Assembly: GCF_003061515.1 (NCBI RefSeq)
Contig: NZ_CP028924.1
Span: 3,658,001 to 3,722,000, forward strand
Reading direction: 5' to 3'
Origin: Colwellia sp. Arc7-D
GTDB lineage: Bacteria; Pseudomonadota; Gammaproteobacteria; Enterobacterales; Alteromonadaceae
Length of the DNA: 64,000 bases
Below are positions 1 through 7,800 of this stretch, one piece after another. A program made the position numbers and the translations under genes. The notes beneath the pieces were generated by a model. It did not search any database and was not told the origin of the DNA. It was given only the letters and a program-made list of their open reading frames with translations. The first letter of the stretch is position 1. Each line of letters starts with the position of its first letter.

Positions 1-226
1 TGCCTAATATCAATTTATTAATATAAAAAGTAGCGGTATGCCCATAATAAAACACCAACGGATGCCTTAACGACTCAGGTCTTAAAAGATAAGCATCGTC
101 ATTATTAATTAAGGAAAACAATGACTCGTAAGTCGACCACGTATTTTTAAAATATGCAGCTAACTCTACGCGTTTTTCCGTTATTGAATTGCCATCAAGT
201 GTTGGCGTATTTAATTGATTTATCAT
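1..226 (-). CDS. ovoA: 5-histidylcysteine sulfoxide synthase (ovothiol synthase) OvoA, N-terminal part, cut by window edge
   Basis: OvoA is an iron enzyme that joins cysteine to histidine with O2 in the first step of ovothiol synthesis; the full family protein is about 700 residues with DinB, FGE-sulfatase and methyltransferase domains. Only the first 75 codons are here. The frame starts with ATG at 224-226 and is open to base 1. The visible part reads FKNTWSTYESLFSLI, LRPESLRHPLVFYYGH and TATFYINKLILG, which matches my memory of the OvoA N-terminal DinB-like region, including the RHPL-FYxGHT histidine motif that supplies iron ligands. It lies 53 bp downstream of a glutamine-synthetase-like gene on the same strand, probably in one transcript. 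EgtB-type sulfoxide synthases share this fold, but the wording of the motif is closer to OvoA. Confidence 0.8.
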   Translation of the reverse strand, partial: MINQLNTPTLDGNSITEKRVELAAYFKNTWSTYESLFSLINNDDAYLLRPESLRHPLVFYYGHTATFYINKLILG

Positions 227-279
227 GTAATATTCACTAAATTTTATAATAGTTTGATGTAGTATTTAAATCAGATACT

Positions 280-1383
280 TTACGTAACGATACTAGGCGT
301 TTGAAACTGTATTAAATAATGCCGTTGCAATAACTGCCCTGCCGTATATCCGGTTGTATTTTCAATATTAAAACTTGTCGCGCTTAGCACTTTGTCTATG
401 CTTCGACTAAACCAATCATTATTTTCAAATAATGAAATGGCGCCAAGGTTACTTGCCGTGTCATGTAATGAGCTCGGTAGTTGACCATAATCTTTATTTT
501 GTTGTGAAATGCTCATGTTTACATCATCGAGTGCATCAATCACATTTAATAAAGCAAACACTACATTTAAGTAAGGATTGTAATGTTCGCTTGATGCACC
601 TAACCTGTGTTCTATACGAGCTGTTTTATGCCAATTTCTCTGACTCAAAATGACATTATTTTTATCATCATATAATAATGGTTCAACACCCATTTCCTGA
701 TTGTGTTTACCAATATCACGATAAAGCGCGATGCTACCTTGATGCCCACCAGAAATATCAACCGGTGAACAAAGCTCTTCTGCCAAGCCATATTTTGATT
801 TAAGCACTAAGCGTTCAAAAGCCTCCTCTTCCGGCAAGTAAATTAAACTATTCGCTAAGCTTGTATGTAAAAAACATTGCTGTAAACATTCACCAAAATT
901 ACCTGACACGAGTAAGTTATTTCCGAGTAAATCTTGCACGCTAACATTTATTTGAATTGCATTGGGTATATGCACTGAGCGATTATCGCCACTAAAAATA
1001 TTTTTGCATCCCAATGCTAATTTGCCTTGATCACCAGCCCAAACCACAGGTTTTATGAGTGTTTTGCTAATACCCTGTTCAGCAAATATTTTCGGTAAAA
1101 AATATATAGCACGATGCAGGTTTTGAGCTTCTTTTAATGGGCTTTGACCATTAAAAAGTGAAACATACTCCCATTGGTTACTCCAGAATTCGGCAACTAC
1201 CTCACCATCAATACCTAGCGATAATAGTTCTTTATTCACTCGTTTATAATCAACAGTTTTATTCGCTGGCTTTTGATAACACCCTTCTAATTCAAAATGA
1301 ATTAACGCACGAAATCCTCGCTGGTTAATATATTCCTGCAAACTTAAAATGATGGCTTCAGCAAGCCTATGTAAACTATTCAT
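280..1383 (-). CDS. Stand-alone glutamine-synthetase-like catalytic domain protein, upstream of ovoA
   Basis: The protein has about 367 residues, against 440-470 for normal glutamine synthetases. Near its start, HFELEGCY lines up with the GS glutamate motif (ExE in GPEPEFF). Then come LLSLGIDGEVVAEFW (GS: ELGIDVEVHHHE), a QWEY segment at the place of the AGQCEIN metal site, and near the C-terminus RIEHRLGASSEHYNPYLN, which resembles the GS RIEFR-PD-SANPYL motif. The N-terminal beta-grasp domain is absent, and the GS GSGMHVHQ motif is replaced by a segment without its histidine (DQGKLALGCKN), so ordinary glutamine synthesis is unlikely. I chose ATG at 1381-1383; a TTG three codons earlier (1390-1392) is possible. 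Neither start has a good ribosome binding site. The position before ovoA suggests a role with ovothiol or its precursors, perhaps amide ligation, but this is inference only. Confidence 0.6.
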   Translation of the reverse strand: MNSLHRLAEAIILSLQEYINQRGFRALIHFELEGCYQKPANKTVDYKRVNKELLSLGIDGEVVAEFWSNQWEYVSLFNGQSPLKEAQNLHRAIYFLPKIFAEQGISKTLIKPVVWAGDQGKLALGCKNIFSGDNRSVHIPNAIQINVSVQDLLGNNLLVSGNFGECLQQCFLHTSLANSLIYLPEEEAFERLVLKSKYGLAEELCSPVDISGGHQGSIALYRDIGKHNQEMGVEPLLYDDKNNVILSQRNWHKTARIEHRLGASSEHYNPYLNVVFALLNVIDALDDVNMSISQQNKDYGQLPSSLHDTASNLGAISLFENNDWFSRSIDKVLSATSFNIENTTGYTAGQLLQRHYLIQFQTPSIVT

Positions 1384-1511
1384 AATGGACAAATGTCTAA
1401 ACTTTGATATTACGTATATCCTGAAAAATTAATCTTCTCGTGATTTTTAGAGTAAAATTGAAAGATAAATTTTATTAATAAAAGGTTATACGTAACAAGG
1501 ATGATTTTGGA

Positions 1512-3371
1512 TTAAAAAACATTAACTTGATTTTTACCTAAGTGTTTTGCTTGATAAAGTGCTTTATCTGCGTTGATATATAATTGATTTACATCTTTGC
1601 ATTGAAGTGAAACTTCGGCGATACCGATACTTACTGTTACCTGATCTGAATGATCTTCAACCATAGTAGATGCTGCTGTTAGGGCTAAGAATCGTTGTGC
1701 AATTTTAGTGCTGTCAACAATATTAGTTCTGGGTAAAATACATAAAAATTCTTCACCGCCTATACGCCCGAAGATATCATCTTGACGAAAAACATCTCGC
1801 CCCACTTGAGCAACTTTTTTTATAACGTTATCTCCAATGGGGTGACCATAACTGTCATTTATTTTTTTAAAATCGTCAATATCGATCAGCACTATGGTCA
1901 ATGCTATTTTGTCAGGACAACCGCCTTCTAGTGCTTTTTGTAGATATTCAAAAATGTATCGTCGATTAAACAGCCCCGTTAAAGGATCTTTTATAGACAG
2001 TAGATGCATTTTTTTATTCGTTCTATATTGTGCCACCATAATGACGATAACAATGAATATAACTGAAATAATAAAAATATTGAAATATACCTGAAGCACA
2101 TTATCATTCTGCCGTTTTTCTATTTCCAGCATCTGCACTTGTGAGCGTTTTTCTGCCAAGTTTTGAGCTATTTTATGACGATCAACCTCCATTCTTGCTC
2201 TAACTTGTAATAACCTATCTGATGAGTTTTTTATCAATAAGTCAGTATTTTCGAGATGATATTTTTTGAGGATACTATAACTAATATCGTATTGTCCTCG
2301 CGCATAAGCTAATTCACTTGATATTTTGATCACTTCAAGCTGCCAAGTTGTACCTATTAACTCAGGAATATTGGCAAAAATATTAGCTGCATTAAATAGC
2401 GCTTCTTCTGCTGCTTCAAGTTGCCCTAATGCGATCAAGCAACTTGCTTTACGCTTATACAGTTCTGCATTGTAATCAAGAATACCTTCAAGTTTCAGCG
2501 CTGTATTTATTACCTTAATCGCTTCAAGGCAATCACCTTTTTCTGCTAAAGTCATACCAAGACCATATTCAGCAAAAAAATTAATATTAGCATTAGGAGT
2601 GTAAATAATTTGTTGTTGATACTTTTTAAAATACTCAATCGCTAGATCGTATTTTTTCCAATAACGATAAGTAGATGCTAAACCATATACGGCCACAGCA
2701 ATATGAGCAGGATATTGTAAATTTTGAAAGGCTTCGTAAGACCTTTGATAATACTCAATTGATTTTTCATAATCATTTAAATAGCCATAAATAGCACCAT
2801 AAGTGTCATTTATTGTGGCAATTAAAAACTGATCTTTGAGGGCAAAGGCTTCAACGTAAGCTTCTTGAATATCGACTAGTGATGTGTCAAACAGCTCGGT
2901 CAAGGTTTTGGTATAGGCAAGCTCTTGTTTTGTATATATATACAAACTACTTAACTTGGCTTCCTTTGCCTGCATTAAACCTTTGGTTAGCACCTCTTTA
3001 GATAATTTGTAATTACCTTGCCTACGATGAATAAGCCCTTGGTATAAACTTAAACGCGCCGTTATTGCTAAGGGGGTTTTAACTGAAATGAGTCCATTAG
3101 CTTGAGCAACTGTTAGAATAAAATCATCGTAAAAGTAAATTAAGTTTTCTGTTTGAGCTTTACGTAATAGCCACCACAGATAAGTGAGTTCGTCGTAAGA
3201 CTGAGCTGCTGATTCTAAACCGATAATTTTTTGATAGGATTGCCATGGTTTAAGGTAGACATCGTGATCCATGTCTCGAAAGTTGATAGCCTCATTAGCT
3301 TTCGATGCGACAGCAAAGCTTAACAGTATTATGATTAAACTTGCATAGGCAATTTGCAAAGCTTTGTTCAT
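1512..3371 (-). CDS. Membrane diguanylate cyclase with periplasmic TPR region and GGDEF domain
   Basis: This 619-residue protein has an N-terminal signal peptide or signal anchor (residues about 7-25), a long helical region with tetratricopeptide-like repeats (about 80-400, e.g. YGLASTYRYWKKYDLAIEYF), a short coiled segment, one transmembrane helix (about 430-452) and a C-terminal GGDEF domain. The domain carries DPLTGLFNRR and an intact GGEEF active site at 538-542, so synthesis of cyclic di-GMP from GTP is expected. An RxxD inhibitory site (RQDD) lies at the usual distance before it, so product inhibition is likely. The TPR part probably senses something in the periplasm. The gene stands alone, with about 160 bp to the glutaredoxin gene upstream. 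Confidence 0.9.
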   Translation of the reverse strand: MNKALQIAYASLIIILLSFAVASKANEAINFRDMDHDVYLKPWQSYQKIIGLESAAQSYDELTYLWWLLRKAQTENLIYFYDDFILTVAQANGLISVKTPLAITARLSLYQGLIHRRQGNYKLSKEVLTKGLMQAKEAKLSSLYIYTKQELAYTKTLTELFDTSLVDIQEAYVEAFALKDQFLIATINDTYGAIYGYLNDYEKSIEYYQRSYEAFQNLQYPAHIAVAVYGLASTYRYWKKYDLAIEYFKKYQQQIIYTPNANINFFAEYGLGMTLAEKGDCLEAIKVINTALKLEGILDYNAELYKRKASCLIALGQLEAAEEALFNAANIFANIPELIGTTWQLEVIKISSELAYARGQYDISYSILKKYHLENTDLLIKNSSDRLLQVRARMEVDRHKIAQNLAEKRSQVQMLEIEKRQNDNVLQVYFNIFIISVIFIVIVIMVAQYRTNKKMHLLSIKDPLTGLFNRRYIFEYLQKALEGGCPDKIALTIVLIDIDDFKKINDSYGHPIGDNVIKKVAQVGRDVFRQDDIFGRIGGEEFLCILPRTNIVDSTKIAQRFLALTAASTMVEDHSDQVTVSIGIAEVSLQCKDVNQLYINADKALYQAKHLGKNQVNVF

Positions 3372-3474
3372 AGCGGGTCCATGGTGAGAATATATACGCT
3401 TGTTATTAAACTACCACAAAAACAGAAAATGAACGATCAAAAATCATACAAAGCAAACTGAAATACACTGATAT

Positions 3475-3493
3475 TGTCTTAAAATTTGAGACA
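3475..3493. promoter_or_regulatory. Imperfect dyad TGTC-N11-GACA upstream of the diguanylate cyclase gene
   Basis: The inverted pair TGTC (3475-3478) and GACA (3490-3493) flanks an 11-base AT-rich centre, about 100 bp upstream of the diguanylate cyclase ATG. It resembles the GlrR-type box found before glrK (5536-5553) but the spacer is one base longer, and I see no GG-N10-GC sigma-54 promoter between it and the gene. It could be coincidence. Confidence 0.2.
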
Positions 3494-3530
3494 GTCAAGC
3501 TATGAAGCACTTATTATTTTAAAATGGAAT

Positions 3531-3761
3531 TTAGTCATTTTGATAAAGTTGATTAAAACGCTTAACGTCGAAGCCTTTCAGCACTTGGTCACCTATTTTA
3601 AGTACAGGTACACCACGCAAGTTTAACTTTGAAAATTCTTTTTGTCCTGCCGGTGTTTTAATATTACACATTCGAAAAGCAATTTTTTTATCTTCAAGGT
3701 AACGTTTAGCTGTTTGACAATGAGGACAGTTACTCATGGTATAGAGGATTATACGTTTCAT
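3531..3761 (-). CDS. Glutaredoxin-family thiol-disulfide protein
   Basis: The 76-residue protein has the thioredoxin fold of short glutaredoxins. It opens with a beta strand (MKRIILYTMS), followed by the redox motif CPHC at residues 12-15, and later has the cis-proline segment GVPVLKIGD and the GF turn used for glutathione or NrdH-type binding. It is expected to act in the cytoplasm as a small disulfide reductant. The CPHC motif differs from CPYC of classical Grx, so the exact subgroup (GrxC-like or NrdH-like) is open. Neighbours on both sides are on the same strand but are separated by gaps of 85-160 bp, so it is probably its own unit. Confidence 0.85.
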   Translation of the reverse strand: MKRIILYTMSNCPHCQTAKRYLEDKKIAFRMCNIKTPAGQKEFSKLNLRGVPVLKIGDQVLKGFDVKRFNQLYQND

Positions 3762-3846
3762 TATAATAAATTTTTTGAAGTTGATTTTATAATAATTATC
3801 GCATAATTTGAAAATTATTATGCGATGTTATCGTAGTCTGAAGAGA

Positions 3847-4458
3847 TTAAGTTGCTTGCCATTGCTTAGTCACTAAGACCTTATTTTGATGCAGCACTTG
3901 TGCTTCAAAAGTATCACCAGCTATAACTTCGCCAACACCCGCAGGTGTGCCAGTCATAACAATATCGCCATCTTCAAGTGCAATAAAAGATTGAATTTCA
4001 TTAAGAATTGCTTGGGGGGAGTGTAACATCATAGCAACTGAACCTGACTGTCGACACTCACCATTGATATATAGTGCCAAGGATAAATCATCATCAATCG
4101 AATTTAATGTAATAAAGTCACTGAACAGCGCTGAGCCTGTGAACGCTTTGGCACGCTCCCAAGGTAAGCCTTTTATTTTTAATTGAGATTGTAATGCTCT
4201 TTTAGTTAAATCTAAACCTATAGCAACCGCACAAAACTCACCTTGCTGATACATAAAGCAAAGCTCTGCTTCATAATGCAACACTTCTTGATGGTAAGAC
4301 TGGAGTTGTTCTGAAATCGCGGCATTAGGTTTAATAAATAGTACCATATTATCAGGAACTTCATTCCCAAGTTCACTGATATGTTCGACATAGTTACGTC
4401 CAACACAGATTATTTTAGAAGGTGTAATATTGCTATTAGCGACTTTAACCGAATTCAT
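3847..4458 (-). CDS. Fumarylacetoacetate hydrolase (FAH) family protein
   Basis: The 203-residue size is that of the short YcgM-type members of the FAH superfamily, which hydrolyse or decarboxylate acylpyruvates and related 2-oxo acids with a divalent metal. Family signatures are CVGRNYVEH near the start, the metal-binding stretch HYEAELCF, the GLDLTKR segment and the C-terminal GDIVMTGTPAGVG. The catalytic ExE and D positions seem intact. The substrate cannot be read from the sequence. The unknown gene at 4517-4867 lies 58 bp upstream in the same direction, so the two may be transcribed together. Confidence 0.88.
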   Translation of the reverse strand: MNSVKVANSNITPSKIICVGRNYVEHISELGNEVPDNMVLFIKPNAAISEQLQSYHQEVLHYEAELCFMYQQGEFCAVAIGLDLTKRALQSQLKIKGLPWERAKAFTGSALFSDFITLNSIDDDLSLALYINGECRQSGSVAMMLHSPQAILNEIQSFIALEDGDIVMTGTPAGVGEVIAGDTFEAQVLHQNKVLVTKQWQAT

Positions 4459-4516
4459 TTGACAGCCCTTTCAAATAAGTTAAAGCACCATTCTAAAGCT
4501 TAATATGATCTATTTT

Positions 4517-4867
4517 CTATACTTTAACTAACTTTAATTCAGGTTTAGCAACGTGCAACGGTGGAACTTTAACAATGTCCGATACTCTTTGCTTTTGCTT
4601 AAAACGGTCAAAGTTAACTGTATCCAAGCCTAATTGTTGACTCATTTTAACAAATGTTTGGTAGTCCTCACGGGTGAAATCGTCATCTTCCCTAGTAAGT
4701 AAACCATCGATATAAGCACTATTACCATTTAAAGCAAAATTAGCAACGGCTGAGTAGGGTTTACCAAAATCATCTACACGTATTGCGCGTACTGACTTTA
4801 CTTCAAAAATCCATTTATCGATTTGAACATAGCGGGACAAAGTATCTGCGGAAGGTTGATCTTTCAT
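4517..4867 (-). CDS. Conserved-looking protein of unknown function, 116 residues
   Basis: I do not recognise a family. The protein is soluble, without signal peptide or membrane helix. It starts with ATG at 4865-4867. It is rich in charged residues, with an acidic stretch (REDDDFTREDYQ) in the middle and a basic, proline-containing tail (KVPPLHVAKPELKLVKV). Codon use looks like that of the neighbours, so it is likely a true gene. It sits between the EF-hand gene and the FAH-family gene, all on the minus strand. Confidence 0.65.
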   Translation of the reverse strand: MKDQPSADTLSRYVQIDKWIFEVKSVRAIRVDDFGKPYSAVANFALNGNSAYIDGLLTREDDDFTREDYQTFVKMSQQLGLDTVNFDRFKQKQRVSDIVKVPPLHVAKPELKLVKV

Positions 4868-4961
4868 GTGGGGGCCTTTAATTGAGTAAAAAAAGTCGAC
4901 TGTTTGGTTGGGAATAACGCAGACAGTCGAAAAAACGAGCTATTAGCTCATAGCTAAGCAA

Positions 4962-5267
4962 CTATAGCAAAGATTTTTTCATATTTGCTAAATATTGATT
5001 AAATTCTTCTTCACTAATTTCTTGATCGCTGTTTGCATCAATTTTAGCGAAGTTTTTCGTTAACATATCATTTTTTACTACTTCGGCAATGCTTAAGGTA
5101 TTATTTTTATCCATATCATAGTCTGCTACTAATTTTGAAAAAGATGCTGCTTTATCAGACATTTTAGGGAGTGATTTGCTAACATCGTTTCCAGCAAATA
5201 CTATGCTTGATACTAGTGATGCCGCAACTACCGTAATTGAAAGTGTTTTTAAACTAAAACTGTTCAT
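4962..5267 (-). CDS. Exported EF-hand calcium-binding protein
   Basis: The 101-residue precursor has a signal peptide (about residues 1-25, cleavage near VFA-GND). The mature part has two consecutive EF-hand loops: residues 51-62 (D, D, N, T, S, E at positions 1, 3, 5, 7, 9, 12) and 77-88 (D, N, D, E, S, E). Both loops have the acidic end residue needed for calcium. It probably acts in the periplasm as a small calcium buffer or sensor. The gene is single, with its own upstream region of about 360 bp shared with the divergent glrK operon. Confidence 0.85.
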   Translation of the reverse strand: MNSFSLKTLSITVVAASLVSSIVFAGNDVSKSLPKMSDKAASFSKLVADYDMDKNNTLSIAEVVKNDMLTKNFAKIDANSDQEISEEEFNQYLANMKKSLL

Positions 5268-5535
5268 ACCTGAATCCTTTTTTTATTAATTAAGAGGACA
5301 TAATTAACTATGTCAAACATGGAAAATACTACTTACTGATGTAGTACTGCACATGTCATGCCAAAACATAACCCTATGATTAATAATAAATTAATTTCAA
5401 TAAATCAAATATAGTGTCACCATCTAGCAACAACTTATCGCTATGATTTAAAAAAAACCAATTATAAAACTTAAAATAAAAGTAAAATCAAATAAAAAAC
5501 AATAACTTATAAAATAAAAAGTACTGTTAAATTTT

Positions 5536-5553
5536 TGTCTCCATTTTGAGACA
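5536..5553 (+). promoter_or_regulatory. Candidate GlrR binding site TGTC-N10-GACA
   Basis: TGTC (5536-5539) and GACA (5550-5553) are separated by exactly ten bases, with the arms extended to TGTCTC and GAGACA. As I recall, TGTC-N10-GACA is the binding consensus of GlrR at sigma-54 promoters in enterobacteria. The site lies in the 358-bp gap between the EF-hand gene and glrK, upstream of a GG-N10-GC element. A weaker copy (TGTC-N10-AACA) lies at 5415-5432. The rest of the gap (5268-5625) is AT-rich and shows nothing else I can name. Confidence 0.5.
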
Positions 5554-5589
5554 CCATTGTTTTTTTCATGTTTTTAGCTAACACTACGG

Positions 5590-5605
5590 TGGTATATATT
5601 TAGCT
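5590..5605 (+). promoter_or_regulatory. Candidate sigma-54 (-24/-12) promoter of the glrK operon
   Basis: The 16 bases TGGTATATATTTAGCT contain the invariant GG (5591-5592) and GC (5603-5604) with the required ten-base spacing, and fit TGGCAC-N5-TTGCW in part. Transcription would begin near 5616. This is only 10 bp before the GTG start of the longest reading frame, but it agrees with a start further down, where a good ribosome binding site (AAAAGGAG, 5662-5669) lies. Confidence 0.4.
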
Positions 5606-5625
5606 AAGAGGCCGTAATAAGCATT

Positions 5626-7134
5626 GTGGGGAATTTAACAAAATTAATTAGTCGAGCACATAAAAGGAGTTTGACGCTGAAAAGCTTATCAATAAAGTCG
5701 TTAACCCTGTTAGGTTTTGGCTTAGTTGCTTTGCCATTGGTAATCGCATTAATTTTTGGGGCATCACAAGTTAATACCCTAGCGAATAAAAGTGCAGAAG
5801 CTATTACAGATATTACGAAAATATTGGATCAGCAACAATTACTCAAAAGCAGCCAAATTAAGTTGGAACGAAGTGCTGCACAATTTTTAGTTTTACGCGA
5901 CCCTGCTTTAGCCGAAAATTATATTGAGCAAAGTAAACAGATTTTACATTTGGCTGAGCAACTAATGCTTGCAAGCCAAGACAACAAATTTCAAGACCTG
6001 CTAACGAACTACGCCCTAACTATCACTGAGCTGATAGAGTCGACAATACCAGAAGCTGAAACAAAGCCCCCCACTGACAGTACAATACTCAAGCCATTAC
6101 AGATTCAATTTAATGCTTTGAACACTATTTATGAAAACATTACCCAGCGCAGTAACGTCCTTAACACAACATACATTAATAACATAAAGCAAGCAGCACA
6201 GGCCGTTCGCGATATTATGATACAAAGCTTAGTTATTATTCCAGTGAGTATACTTTTAGCCGCGATATTTATTTACTTAATCACGAGCCCATTGAAAATA
6301 TTAACTCGAAATATTTTTCAATTACAGCAAGGAAACTTTGATCATGAAATTAATGTGCATGGCTCTCCAGAAATTCAAGAAATAGCACAGGCTTTAGAAA
6401 ATATGCGGACACGACTTCAAGCGCTAGAGTTGCAAAAATCAAGCTTTATCCGTCATATATCACATGAATTAAAAACACCTTTAGCTGCTATTAGAGAAGG
6501 CACTGAATTGCTATACGACAATAGTGTGGGTGAGTTAAATGCAGAACAACAAGAAATTGCTCATATCATTAAAGACAGTGTATTTCGTTTGCAAAAACAC
6601 ATTGAAGATCTACTCGACTTCAATATTGTACTCGACTCTACAAGTTTACAAGACTCAGAATTAATACAAATAAATGACGTGGTTTTGCAAGTTATTTCAG
6701 ATAGAAAATTAGACATAAAACGTAAAAAATTGACTTTTAACAAAAACTTAAATGACATCGTTTTAATTAGTAACCGCAAACAAATAGCCGTTATTATTGA
6801 TAATATATTATCCAACGCCATAAAGTACTCTCCCGATGAAGGCGAAATAAATATTTCTTCCTCTCTATCCAACGAGCAATTACAACTCCAAATTAGCGAT
6901 CAAGGAATAGGGATAGCTCAAGAAAATCAAAACAAAATTTTTGATGCTTTTTACCAAGGTCCCCCACCTGAAATCAGTATTATAAAAGGAAGCGGCTTAG
7001 GCCTAACCATTGTTAAAGAACTTTTATTACGTCTTAACGGCAGCATTGAAGTGTTAAATGTTCCAAACAATTGTCAAGGCACAAGAATACAAATAACATT
7101 GCCACGCGCTTTTTATCAAGAGGAACAAGTCTAA
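5626..7134 (+). CDS. glrK: Sensor histidine kinase GlrK (QseE)
   Basis: This is the membrane sensor of the GlrK-GlrR pair. In order it has a transmembrane helix (26-46), a periplasmic helical region, a second helix (197-219), a HAMP linker, the phosphoacceptor motif RHISHELKTP with His280, and an ATPase domain with the N box (about 391-400), DQGIGI (425-430) and GSGLGL (455-460). The frame opens with GTG at 5626, but the start is uncertain. A strong ribosome binding site at 5662-5669 lies inside it, pointing to a non-ATG start near 5671-5677. That would leave about ten residues before the first helix, as I recall for E. coli GlrK. The stop overlaps the qseG start (TAATG). Confidence 0.88.
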   Translation: MGNLTKLISRAHKRSLTLKSLSIKSLTLLGFGLVALPLVIALIFGASQVNTLANKSAEAITDITKILDQQQLLKSSQIKLERSAAQFLVLRDPALAENYIEQSKQILHLAEQLMLASQDNKFQDLLTNYALTITELIESTIPEAETKPPTDSTILKPLQIQFNALNTIYENITQRSNVLNTTYINNIKQAAQAVRDIMIQSLVIIPVSILLAAIFIYLITSPLKILTRNIFQLQQGNFDHEINVHGSPEIQEIAQALENMRTRLQALELQKSSFIRHISHELKTPLAAIREGTELLYDNSVGELNAEQQEIAHIIKDSVFRLQKHIEDLLDFNIVLDSTSLQDSELIQINDVVLQVISDRKLDIKRKKLTFNKNLNDIVLISNRKQIAVIIDNILSNAIKYSPDEGEINISSSLSNEQLQLQISDQGIGIAQENQNKIFDAFYQGPPPEISIIKGSGLGLTIVKELLLRLNGSIEVLNVPNNCQGTRIQITLPRAFYQEEQV

Positions 7135-7721
7135 TGGCCTATAGTCAGCAACGCTTTTTTGTAATTTCACTATTGTGTATGACTATAGTGTTATCTTCAG
7201 GGTGCCAACTTACCTCAAATAACGTTAATTCTCGTTTAACTTATGGTGAGTATTACCTAGCGTTGCAGCAGCTGAGCCCACAACAAATTTTAGAAGAGGT
7301 GATAAAACAGCAAACGCAGGTAGAGCAAATATCTAATGAATCGCCTAACTACAACGCACAAATTAAATTGCTCTTACTTTACAGCTCACCCAAGTCACCT
7401 ATTTATAATAGTTTTCACGCAAAAATGTTATTAAATAAGTTAAAAAATGAAGAAAACGATGCTGCATTCGCATCTATTACGCCTAGCGAGCAAGCCCTTA
7501 TTTCGTTATTACATGATCAGTTAAATCAGCGATTGTTAATGAGAAATAGATTGATAGCGGAGCAAAAATTACAACAAGAAAACTTCCAAAAAACTGGCTC
7601 TATGCAGCAACAAAATGCCATAAAAATACAACAGAATTTAATCGAGCAGGTTAAATTATTAGAACAAACAATTAAGCAGCTAAAAGATATTGAACAAGCT
7701 ATTGATAAGCGCGATCAGTAA
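7134..7721 (+). CDS. qseG: QseG-like outer-membrane lipoprotein of the glrKR operon
   Basis: The ATG at 7134 overlaps the glrK stop by one base and follows a ribosome binding site (AAGAGGAAC). The 195-residue protein has a short basic N-terminus, a hydrophobic stretch and a lipobox-like end at LSSGC (Cys24), then a mostly helical body. The C-terminal third is glutamine-rich coiled coil (about 140-190). Sequence similarity to enterobacterial QseG cannot be judged by eye; the name rests on its place between glrK and glrR, its lipoprotein signal and its coiled coil. QseG is known to contact GlrK in the periplasm and control its kinase activity. Confidence 0.7.
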   Translation: MAYSQQRFFVISLLCMTIVLSSGCQLTSNNVNSRLTYGEYYLALQQLSPQQILEEVIKQQTQVEQISNESPNYNAQIKLLLLYSSPKSPIYNSFHAKMLLNKLKNEENDAAFASITPSEQALISLLHDQLNQRLLMRNRLIAEQKLQQENFQKTGSMQQQNAIKIQQNLIEQVKLLEQTIKQLKDIEQAIDKRDQ

Positions 7722-7800
7722 TTAGAAGTTAAAGCGGAATATTTGTTTAATGCCACGCTAACTAGCTAAATTTATACATTATAAATACCGAGAATACCTC

